From: Streptomyces sp. KL109B | GTDB lineage: Bacteria > Actinomycetota > Actinomycetes > Streptomycetales > Streptomycetaceae | Length of the DNA: 64,000 bases | Assembly: GCF_030766935.1 (NCBI RefSeq) | Contig: NZ_JASERL010000001.1 | Location: 682,001 to 746,000 of the forward strand | Direction of reading: 5' to 3' | Shown here: piece after piece, positions 7,762 to 14,842 of the stretch | How the letters are laid out: each line of letters opens with the position of its first letter | Numbering within the stretch: the stretch's first letter is position 1 | The notes under the pieces: generated by a model | The model's database searches: none | What the model was told of the DNA's origin: nothing | Seen by the model: only the letters and a program-made list of their open reading frames with translations | Position numbers and translations under genes: made by a program

Positions 7762-9069
7762 ATGACCGACCTTGAGACGGTCCCGGCCGCCCCCGCTCCC
7801 GTGCCCGTACGCCGCGTCCTCGCCGTGATCCCCGCACGCGGCGGCTCCAAGGGAGTGCCGGCCAAGAACCTCGCACCGGTCGGCGGCGTGCCCCTCGTGG
7901 CCCGCGCCGTGCGCGAGTGCCTCGCCACCCGGCACGTCACCGACGTCGTCGTCTCCACCGACGACACCGCGATCGCCGCCGCCGCGCGGGACGCGGGCGC
8001 CGAGGTCGTCACCCGGCCCGTCGCCATCGCGGGCGACAAGTCCAGCTCCGAGGCGGCCGTGCTGCACGCCATGGACGCCCACGAGGCGCTGCACGGCGCG
8101 GCCGTCGACGTGGTGCTGCTCGTCCAGTGCACCAGCCCCTTCCTCGTACGGGAGGACATCGACGCGGTGGTCCGCGCGATCCTCGACGGCGGCGCCGACA
8201 GCGCGCTCACGGTGGCGCCCTTCCACGGCTTCGTATGGCGCGACGCCGACGACGAACCGCAGGCGACCGCCGTGCAGAAGGTGGCGGTCGAGGGCGGCGT
8301 CGCCGTCCTCGCCGACCGGAAGACGGCGACCGGCGGCGGCTACGGCGTCAACCACGACAAGTCGCAGCGCCAAATGCGCCAGGACCGCCCCCAGGACCTC
8401 CTGGAGACCGGCGCCGTCTACGGCATGGAGACCACCGGGTTCCGCCGCCACGAGCACCGCTTCTTCGGCCGCACCGAACTGGTGCGCACCGACCCCGCGC
8501 GCGTACTCGAGATCGACGACCCGCACGACCTCGCGCGCGCCCGCGCGCTGGCCCCCCTCTTCGACCAGCAATCCGTCCTCCCCTCCAAGGAAGACGTCGA
8601 CGCGGTCGTCCTCGACTTCGACGGCACCCAGACCGACGACAAGGTGCTGATCGACTCCGACGGACGGGAGTTCGTCACCGTGCACCGCGGTGACGGCCTC
8701 GGCATCGCGGCCCTCCGCAAGAGCGGCCTGAACCTGCTGATCCTGTCCACGGAACAGAACCCGGTCGTCGCCGCCAGGGCCCGGAAGCTCAAGATCCCGG
8801 TCCTGCACGGCATCGACCGCAAGGACCTCGCACTCAAGCAGTGGTGCGAGGAGCAGGGCATCGCGCCGGAGCGCGTGCTCTACGTCGGCAACGACGTCAA
8901 CGACCTCCCGTGCTTCGCCTTCGCGGGCTGGCCCGTGGCGGTCGCGAGCGCTCATGACGTCGTGCGCGGCGCCGCACGCGCCGTCACCACCGTCCCCGGT
9001 GGCGAAGGCGCGATCCGAGAGATCGCCAGCTGGATCCTCGGCCCTTCTCTCGACTCCCTCGACAAGTAA
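7762..9069 (+). CDS. CMP-nonulosonate synthetase fused to KdsC-like HAD phosphatase
   Basis: 435-residue two-domain enzyme. Residues about 16-260 form a cytidylyltransferase with the CTP-binding signature AVIPARGGSKGVPAKNL, as in NeuA/CMAS, which activates a nonulosonic acid with CTP. From about residue 275 a HAD phosphatase follows with nucleophile motif DFDGT (Asp285/Asp287) and a GNDVNDLPCF motif IV, as in KdsC. The fusion could both dephosphorylate a 9-phosphate precursor and activate the free sugar; that double activity is inferred. A good GAAGGAG ribosome-binding site precedes ATG 7762. It sits 14 bases before the synthase gene. Confidence 0.9.
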   Translation: MTDLETVPAAPAPVPVRRVLAVIPARGGSKGVPAKNLAPVGGVPLVARAVRECLATRHVTDVVVSTDDTAIAAAARDAGAEVVTRPVAIAGDKSSSEAAVLHAMDAHEALHGAAVDVVLLVQCTSPFLVREDIDAVVRAILDGGADSALTVAPFHGFVWRDADDEPQATAVQKVAVEGGVAVLADRKTATGGGYGVNHDKSQRQMRQDRPQDLLETGAVYGMETTGFRRHEHRFFGRTELVRTDPARVLEIDDPHDLARARALAPLFDQQSVLPSKEDVDAVVLDFDGTQTDDKVLIDSDGREFVTVHRGDGLGIAALRKSGLNLLILSTEQNPVVAARARKLKIPVLHGIDRKDLALKQWCEEQGIAPERVLYVGNDVNDLPCFAFAGWPVAVASAHDVVRGAARAVTTVPGGEGAIREIASWILGPSLDSLDK

Positions 9070-9083
9070 GGAACGCAAGAAAC

Positions 9084-10034
9084 ATGTCTGCTCAGAACGC
9101 CGCCAACTCCCGTATCCGCTCCTTCGGTTCGCGCGAGGCGGGCCCCGGCCGCCCCGTCTACGTCACCGGCGAGATCGGCATCAACCACAACGGCGACCTG
9201 GAGAACGCGTTCCGGCTGATCGACGTCGCCGCCGACGCCGGCTGCGACGCCGTCAAGTTCCAGAAGCGCACCCCGGAGATCTGCACGCCGCGCGACCAGT
9301 GGGACATCGAGCGCGACACCCCCTGGGGCCGCATGACGTACATCGACTACCGACACCGCGTCGAGTTCGGCGAGGACGAGTACCGGGCCATCGACGAGTA
9401 CTGCAAGAAGCGCGGCATCGACTGGTTCGCGTCCCCGTGGGACACCGAGGCCGTCGCCTTCCTGGAGAAGTTCGACGTCCCCGCCCACAAGGTCGCCTCC
9501 GCGTCCCTCACGGACGACGAACTCCTCCGCGCCCTCCGGGCGACCGGCCGCACGATCATCCTCTCCACCGGCATGTCGACGCCGAAGCAGATCCGGCACG
9601 CCGTCGAGGTCCTCGGCTCCGACAACATCCTGATGTGCCACGCCACGTCGACGTACCCGGCGGTCGCAGAGGAGCTCAACCTGCGCGTCATCAACACGCT
9701 CCAGGACGAGTTCCCGAACGTCCCGATCGGCTACTCGGGCCACGAGCCCGGCCTCCAGACCACGCTCGCCGCCGTCGCCCTCGGCGCCACCTTCGTCGAG
9801 CGCCACATCACCCTCGACCGCACCATGTGGGGCTCCGACCAGGCCGCCTCCGTCGAGCCGCAGGGCCTGGAGCGCCTGGTGCGCGACATCCGCGTCATCG
9901 AGACGGCGCTCGGCGACGGCGTCAAGAAGGTGTACGAGTCCGAGCTCGGCCCGATGAAGAAGCTGCGCCGCGTGCCGGGCGTCGTCGCCGAGGCGGAGAT
10001 CGCCGTCGCCGCCGGTGAGCCGGTGGGTGTGTGA
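9084..10034 (+). CDS. N-acetylneuraminate/Kdn synthase family protein (NeuB-like, no C-terminal SAF domain)
   Basis: 316-residue TIM-barrel synthase that condenses phosphoenolpyruvate with a hexose to form a nonulosonic acid. Typical NeuB motifs include GEIGINHNGDLENA, DAVKFQK, WFASPWD, ILSTGMST, GYSGHEPG and VERHITLDRTMWGSDQ. Classical NeuB proteins are about 346 residues with a C-terminal antifreeze-like (SAF) domain. This one ends just after the linker (RRVPGVVAEAEIAVAAGEPVGV), so most of that domain is missing. The stop overlaps a GTG by 4 bases. A metal site and an aldose-specificity call cannot be made by eye. Confidence 0.9.
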   Translation: MSAQNAANSRIRSFGSREAGPGRPVYVTGEIGINHNGDLENAFRLIDVAADAGCDAVKFQKRTPEICTPRDQWDIERDTPWGRMTYIDYRHRVEFGEDEYRAIDEYCKKRGIDWFASPWDTEAVAFLEKFDVPAHKVASASLTDDELLRALRATGRTIILSTGMSTPKQIRHAVEVLGSDNILMCHATSTYPAVAEELNLRVINTLQDEFPNVPIGYSGHEPGLQTTLAAVALGATFVERHITLDRTMWGSDQAASVEPQGLERLVRDIRVIETALGDGVKKVYESELGPMKKLRRVPGVVAEAEIAVAAGEPVGV

Positions 10035-10105
10035 CCTCAACCCCTGGGCGGTCCGGCGCGGTTGACCGCGCGCCGGGCCGCCCCGGCGCCCTCGGGAGGG
10101 CCCGC

Positions 10106-11161
10106 ATGTCCGGCAGTGGCCGTAGCAGTGGCCGTAGCAGTGGCAGCACGTTGTGCTTCGTCGAGAGCCCCGTGCAGCTCCTCAACGTCCTGGAGTGGGC
10201 ACACCACGAGGCGGTCGCCGCGACCGTCGTGGTGCTCTCGCCCACCGACCCCATGACCCGGGGGCAACTGCGCCGCATGGCCCAACTGGCGCGTACCGAA
10301 GGCCATATGGTGCGCTGGGAAGAGGCCCGCGGCGGCGCGAGCGCGCCCTTCCAGACCATCGGCGGGCTCGCCCCAGCGCTGCGCAGGGCCGACCGGATAG
10401 TCCTCGGCGACCCGTTCTCCCGCTACGTACAACTCCTCCTCACGATCACCCGGGCCCGCGAACTCGTCGTCGTCGACGACGGCACCGCCACCATGGAGTT
10501 CGTCGCCCAACTGGCGCGCGGCGAACGGCTCGTGCGCTGGCACAGGCGCGGCGGCAAGGCGGGCCCGCGCGACCTCGTCTTCGGCCCCGTCGCGGCGGCG
10601 GCGCGGCGCAGGCTCGCCGGGCACGCGCGGCGCGCGTCCGTGTCGGTGTTCACGTCGATGCCGGTGGAGGACGTCCCCGAAGGCGTCACCGTCGGCTCCA
10701 ACGACTACGCCTGGACCCGCGCCCGCTTCGGCCCGCCCCGCGTCACGCGCGGCGCCGACCTGGTCGGAACGTCCCTCGTGGAGACGGGGGTCGTCGACCT
10801 CGACCGCTATGTGCAGGCCGTCCGCGAACTGGCCCGCGCCCACGGCGCCACCCGCTACTTCGCGCACCGCCGCGAGAGCGCCGACAAACTCCACCGCCTC
10901 GCCACCGAGACCGGCCTGGAGATCGTCCGCCCCGACCTCCCCCTGGAACTGATCGCCCGCCGCGGCCCCATAGGCCGTACGATCCTCAGCTTCCCGTCGA
11001 CCGTCGTCCACACCCTCCCGATCGCCCTCGCCGGCACGGGCGTCCGGGTCGCCGTCTGCGAGATCGACCCCGCGTGGCTGCGCCAGGGCGTGTCCGACCA
11101 CGCGCAGGGATTCCTGGCGGGGATCTCGGGGTCGGCGAGGGGAGCGGTGCGGGCGGTGTGA
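10106..11161 (+). CDS. Putative sialyltransferase-like glycosyltransferase of the polymer cluster
   Basis: 351-residue protein reminiscent of GT52/GT38-like enzymes. It begins LCFVESPVQLLNVLEWA, has a VVVDDGTATMEF segment typical of lipooligosaccharide sialyltransferases, and a late FPSTVVHTLP motif in the position of the donor-binding Ser/Thr motif. ATG 10106 has a strong GGGAGGG ribosome-binding site. An upstream GTG at 10031 overlaps the NeuB stop and would add 25 low-complexity residues. As the last gene of the plus arm it probably transfers the CMP-activated sugar made by the two preceding enzymes. Specificity is inferred. Confidence 0.7.
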   Translation: MSGSGRSSGRSSGSTLCFVESPVQLLNVLEWAHHEAVAATVVVLSPTDPMTRGQLRRMAQLARTEGHMVRWEEARGGASAPFQTIGGLAPALRRADRIVLGDPFSRYVQLLLTITRARELVVVDDGTATMEFVAQLARGERLVRWHRRGGKAGPRDLVFGPVAAAARRRLAGHARRASVSVFTSMPVEDVPEGVTVGSNDYAWTRARFGPPRVTRGADLVGTSLVETGVVDLDRYVQAVRELARAHGATRYFAHRRESADKLHRLATETGLEIVRPDLPLELIARRGPIGRTILSFPSTVVHTLPIALAGTGVRVAVCEIDPAWLRQGVSDHAQGFLAGISGSARGAVRAV

Positions 11162-11287
11162 GCCAAATCCAGCCCGCCGGCCAATCCAGCCCGCCGGCCA
11201 ATCCAGCCCCGCCGGCCAATCCAGCCCCGCGGGCCAATCCAGCCCCGCCGGCGTTTGAGGCGCGGGGTCCGGGGCGGAGCCCCGTGG
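11162..11287. repeat. Tandem 17-18-bp units ending in the dispersed GC-rich hairpin
   Basis: Five short units of the type AATCCAGCCCCGCCGGCC follow the glycosyltransferase stop and lead into GAGGCGCGGGGTCCGGGGCG and its hairpin partner. It is the same repeat family found at eight other gene ends in this window. The GC-rich stem may act as a transcription stop, although no T-run follows. Confidence 0.75.
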
Positions 11288-11331
11288 CGTGGGCGCGGGA
11301 AACCCGGTGGCGACGGTGCGGGCGCACCACA

Positions 11332-11417
11332 TACCCTCACCCCTTGTGACCACCCCCGAATCCGACAGACTCCGGCCACCGGCCCCCGTCCGGTGGCCAA
11401 CTTCCGCGTAGCCACCG
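11332..11417 (+). promoter_or_regulatory. Candidate leader-peptide attenuator before the Cmx-like exporter
   Basis: A TACCCT -10-like hexamer (11332-11337) is followed 9 bases later by a short frame, GTG 11346 to TAG 11411 (21 codons). Inside it GGCCACCGG (11374-11382) pairs perfectly with CCGGTGGCC (11390-11398). The right arm can instead pair CGGTGGC (11391-11397) with GCCACCG (11411-11417), so the two hairpins exclude each other. A stalled ribosome on the leader could switch between them. Leader-peptide control is known for several chloramphenicol exporters. Its presence here is inferred from sequence alone. Confidence 0.45.
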
Positions 11418-11470
11418 CACGGCCCGCCGCACCGCGACCACCACCCCGTTCCACGGTCCCGGAGTCCGTC

Positions 11471-12655
11471 GTGCCTTTCGCTCTCCACCTCCTCGCCCTC
11501 GCCGTCTTCGCGCAGGGAACATCCGAGTTCATGCTCTCGGGGCTCGGCCCCGACATCGCCCACGACCTGGGCGTATCCATCCCCGCCGCCGGTTCGCTGA
11601 CGTCCGCGTTCGCGATCGGCATGGTCGTCGGGGCGCCGCTCACGGCCGTCCTCGCGGTGCGCTGGCGCCGCCGCCCGGCCCTCTTCGGCTTTCTGCTCAC
11701 CTTCGCCGTCGTCCACGTGATCGGCGCGCTCACCACCAGCTTCGCCGTGCTGCTCGCGACCCGCGTCGTCGCGGCGCTCGCCAACGCCGGATTCCTCGCG
11801 GTCGCCCTCGCCACGGCGGTGACCATGGTCGCGCCCGACGCCAAGGGCCGGGCCACGTCGATCCTGCTCGGCGGCACCACCCTCGCCTGCGTCGCGGGCG
11901 TGCCCGGAGGCGCGCTGCTCGGCGGGCTGCTCGGCTGGCGTGCCGCGTTCTGGGCCGTCGCGCTGATCTGCGTACCGGCGCTGATCGCGGTGTTGCGGTC
12001 GGTCCCGGCAGCGGATGCCGGTCCCGCGGCGCCGCGCGGCGCCCTGCGCGCCGAACTCCGGGCCCTGCGCGGCCCGCGCCTCCTGACGGTGCTGCTGCTC
12101 GGCGCGCTGGTCAATGGCGCCACGTTCTGTACGTTCACGTACCTGGCGCCGGTCGCCACCGAGGTGACCGGGGTCGACCCGGCCTGGGTACCCGCGCTTC
12201 TCGCCCTCTTCGGGCTCGGCTCGTTCGTCGGGGTGAGCGCGGCGGGCCGCCTCTCGGACGCGCGGCCGGTGCCGGTCCTGGTGGTCGGCGGGGCGGCGCT
12301 GCTGCTCGGCTGGGTGCTGTTCGCGCTCGCCGCGGGCAGCGTCGCGGCGACCCTCGTCCTCGCCTTCGTCCAGGGCGCCCTGTCCTTCGCGGTCGGCTCC
12401 ACCCTCATCGCACGCGCCCTGTACGCGGCGTCCGGCGCGCCCACCCTCGCGGGCGGCCTCGCGACGGCGGCGCTCAACGTCGGCGCGGCGCTGGGCCCTT
12501 GGGCCGGCGGGCTCGCGATCGGGGGCGGGGGCGGATACCGGGGCGTGATGGGGGTGAGCGCGCTGCTGGTGGCGGTGGCGTTCCTGGTGGCGGCCGTCGG
12601 TGGGGGACGGGGCGCGGTGCGGGCGCGGGTCCCGTCCCCCGTGTGCGACGACTGA
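11471..12655 (+). CDS. Cmx/CmrA-like MFS drug exporter
   Basis: 394-residue, 12-helix major facilitator. It opens FALHLLALAVFAQGTSEFML and has GMVVGAPLTAVLAVRWRRRP between helices 2 and 3, strongly resembling actinobacterial chloramphenicol exporters, which are also about 390 residues. GTG 11471 is preceded by GGAG with 6-base spacing; the upstream frame runs into the repeat and leader region. It is separated from the glycopolymer operon by repeats and has its own putative promoter and leader. The substrate is predicted by resemblance only. Confidence 0.82.
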   Translation: MPFALHLLALAVFAQGTSEFMLSGLGPDIAHDLGVSIPAAGSLTSAFAIGMVVGAPLTAVLAVRWRRRPALFGFLLTFAVVHVIGALTTSFAVLLATRVVAALANAGFLAVALATAVTMVAPDAKGRATSILLGGTTLACVAGVPGGALLGGLLGWRAAFWAVALICVPALIAVLRSVPAADAGPAAPRGALRAELRALRGPRLLTVLLLGALVNGATFCTFTYLAPVATEVTGVDPAWVPALLALFGLGSFVGVSAAGRLSDARPVPVLVVGGAALLLGWVLFALAAGSVAATLVLAFVQGALSFAVGSTLIARALYAASGAPTLAGGLATAALNVGAALGPWAGGLAIGGGGGYRGVMGVSALLVAVAFLVAAVGGGRGAVRARVPSPVCDD

Positions 12656-12666
12656 CCCTTACGGGC

Positions 12667-13260
12667 TCACGGGTCGAGCTGGCAGTTGACCTCGCTCTCC
12701 GCCGCGCACTTGTTGGCCGTCCCGGCCCCGCCGTCCGCGTTGTCGTTGCCCGTGTTGCCGATCAGCGAGTCGTTGGCGCCCTCGCCCTTGAGGGTGTCGT
12801 CGCCCGCGTTGCCGCGCAGGTCGTCCTGGCCGTTGCCGCCCATGAGGCGGTCGACGCCGTCGCCGCCGAACACGGTGTCCGCCCCGTCGAAGCCGAACAC
12901 CTCGTCGTCGCCGGGGCCCGCGTCCACCGTGTCGGCCCCGGTCACGAACGCGAAGTCGGCGCCCATCTGGTCGTTGCCGGATCCGAGGCAGACCAGGTCG
13001 TCGCCGCCCGCGTCGGCGTAGGTGTCGCTGCCGCCGAGCAGCGCGACGACGTCGTTGCCCGCCGTGCCCGTCTCGAAGTCCTGGCCCTCCGTGCCGACGA
13101 CGGTCGCCTGCTGACCCATGCAGTACACGGGGTCGGCGGCCGGGGCGGGCGCGGCGCCGGGCACGGCCGCAGCGGTCCCCGCGGCCGCTACGGCGAGGGC
13201 GAAGGACGCGAGGGCGGCGCCGAAGGAGGCGCGGGACCGAGGGCGTGTTCGCTTGCGCAT
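12667..13260 (-). CDS. Secreted RTX-like calcium-binding repeat protein
   Basis: 197-residue protein with a cleavable signal peptide: a basic start, a hydrophobic core up to about residue 32, then AVPGAAPAPA. A series of GG/GN-type nonapeptide-like repeats follows, such as GGSDTYADAGGDD, GPGDDEVFGFDGADTVFGGDG and GNAGDDTLKGEG, characteristic of hemolysin-type parallel beta-rolls that bind calcium. Two cysteines near the end (NKCAAESEVNCQL) may form a disulfide. There is no protease or toxin domain. It is convergent with the exporter, 11 bases away. A role as an extracellular structural or calcium-binding protein is inferred. Confidence 0.8.
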   Translation of the reverse strand: MRKRTRPRSRASFGAALASFALAVAAAGTAAAVPGAAPAPAADPVYCMGQQATVVGTEGQDFETGTAGNDVVALLGGSDTYADAGGDDLVCLGSGNDQMGADFAFVTGADTVDAGPGDDEVFGFDGADTVFGGDGVDRLMGGNGQDDLRGNAGDDTLKGEGANDSLIGNTGNDNADGGAGTANKCAAESEVNCQLDP

Positions 13261-13507
13261 GATGACCTTCTTCCGTCTGCTGTCTTGCGTACCTCTTCGC
13301 GGAAGAGGAGCGGACGGATGCCGGTACGTACGGAAACTGGTAGGACTCGGCGCAGGTCAGGCGCGTGAGAGGCGCTGGGGGAAAGAGTGGTCATACCCTC
13401 CCTGCGCGATCCACATGCGCATCGCGGCCATATTTCTTACGTCATTTGGGCTGAACTTTTGTTGATCGCGGGTTAGTTGGCCGCTGCATCGCCCTACCCT
13501 TCACAGG

Positions 13508-14770
13508 GTGAACCAGTTGAAGTCCCGTGAGTCAGAGGCCGACAAGCCCGGGGAATCCGTGCCGGGCACCGCACTTCCGGGTGCGCTGCCCGAGGCGCTC
13601 CGCGCCGAACTCGTCGCGTTCCGGCGCGACATGCACATGCACCCAGAGCTGGGCAATCAGGAGTTCCGTACCACCGCCGCGCTCAAGACCCGCCTCGAAA
13701 AGGCCGGGCTCGCGCCGCGCGTGCTCAGTATCGGCACCGGCCTCATCTGTGACATCGGCACGCAGGACGGTGAGTGGCGGGGCGGTCGCGGCATGCTCGC
13801 GCTGCGCGCGGACATCGACGCGCTGCCCATCCCCGACACCAAGTCGGACTGTACGTACCGGTCGACGCTGCCGGACCGGGCGCACGCCTGCGGTCACGAC
13901 GTGCACACCACGGTCGTGCTCGGCGCCGGGCTCGTCCTCGCGGAGCTGCACCGCAAGGGTCAACTGCCGTATCCCGTACGGCTGATCTTCCAGCCCGCGG
14001 AGGAGGTGCTGCCGGGCGGCGCCCCGGACGCGATCGAGTGCGGGGTGCTCGACGGCGTACGGAAGATCATCGGTGTGCACTGCGACCCGAAGGTCGACGC
14101 GGGCCGCCTCGGTATCCGCCCGGGCCCCATCACGTCCGCCTGCGACCGTCTTGAGGTCACGCTCGACGGCCCCGGCGGGCACACCGCGCGCCCGCACCTC
14201 ACCACGGACCTGGTCACGGCCGCGGCCAAGGTCGCGACAGAGGTGCCGGCGCTGGTCGCCCGCCGAGTCGACGCCCGCTCGGGGCTCGCCGTCACGTGGG
14301 GCCGCCTGGAGACCGGGCACGCGTGCAACGTGATCCCGCAGCACGCCGAGCTGTCCGGCACGGTGCGCTGCCTCGACCTCGACGCGTGGCGTCAGGCCCC
14401 CGACCTCGTGCACGGCGCCATCCAGGAGATCGCCGACCTGTACCGCGCCAAGCCGGTCGTCAACTACATCCGCGGGGTACCTCCGGTGGTCAACGAGCCG
14501 GGGGTGGCGGACCTGTTGCGGGATGCGATGGTCGCCCGCCGGGGTGTCGACTCCGTCGAGGACACCCAACAGAGCCTGGGGGGCGAGGACTTCTCCTGGT
14601 ACCTGGAGCACGTCCCGGGCGCGATGGCCCGCCTCGGCGTGAAGCCCCCGGGCGACCGGGGCTCCCGCGACCTCCACCAGGGCGACTTCGACGTGGACGA
14701 GTCCGCGATCACGGTGGGCGTGGAGTTGTTCACGGCGGCGGCGCTGATGGATACCGCCGCGGCGGGCTGA
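13508..14770 (+). CDS. M20 family amidohydrolase (hippurate/N-acyl amino acid hydrolase type)
   Basis: 420-residue metallopeptidase-family hydrolase. Metal-ligand and catalytic motifs are visible: MHMHPELGNQEFRTT near residue 40, HACGHDVHTT, QPAEEVLPGG with the catalytic Glu pair, a dimerisation domain with GGHTARP, and the late ligand SLGGEDFSWYLE. Such enzymes cleave N-acyl or amide bonds of amino acid derivatives. The GTG start at 13508 has a TACCCT -10-like hexamer at 13495-13500, so the transcript may be nearly leaderless. It precedes the inserted trypsin-NACHT module; in S. coelicolor I recall an amidohydrolase near the bmpA genes, so the module may have split that neighbourhood. Confidence 0.88.
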   Translation: MNQLKSRESEADKPGESVPGTALPGALPEALRAELVAFRRDMHMHPELGNQEFRTTAALKTRLEKAGLAPRVLSIGTGLICDIGTQDGEWRGGRGMLALRADIDALPIPDTKSDCTYRSTLPDRAHACGHDVHTTVVLGAGLVLAELHRKGQLPYPVRLIFQPAEEVLPGGAPDAIECGVLDGVRKIIGVHCDPKVDAGRLGIRPGPITSACDRLEVTLDGPGGHTARPHLTTDLVTAAAKVATEVPALVARRVDARSGLAVTWGRLETGHACNVIPQHAELSGTVRCLDLDAWRQAPDLVHGAIQEIADLYRAKPVVNYIRGVPPVVNEPGVADLLRDAMVARRGVDSVEDTQQSLGGEDFSWYLEHVPGAMARLGVKPPGDRGSRDLHQGDFDVDESAITVGVELFTAAALMDTAAAG

Positions 14771-14773
14771 AGA

Positions 14774-14832
14774 GCCGGGGCTCCGCCCCGGACCCCGCTG
14801 CTCAATCGCCGCAGGGGCTTGATTGCTCCGGG
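14774..14832. repeat. Dispersed GC-rich repeat, single copy
   Basis: GGGGCTCCGCCCCGGACCCC followed by GCTGCTCAATCGCCGCAGGG and GCTTGATTG fills the gap between the convergent M20 hydrolase and the trypsin-NACHT gene. The core can fold into a GGGGCTCCGCCCC hairpin and probably ends transcription from one or both sides. Confidence 0.7.
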
Positions 14833-14842
14833 GCGGCGAGTG

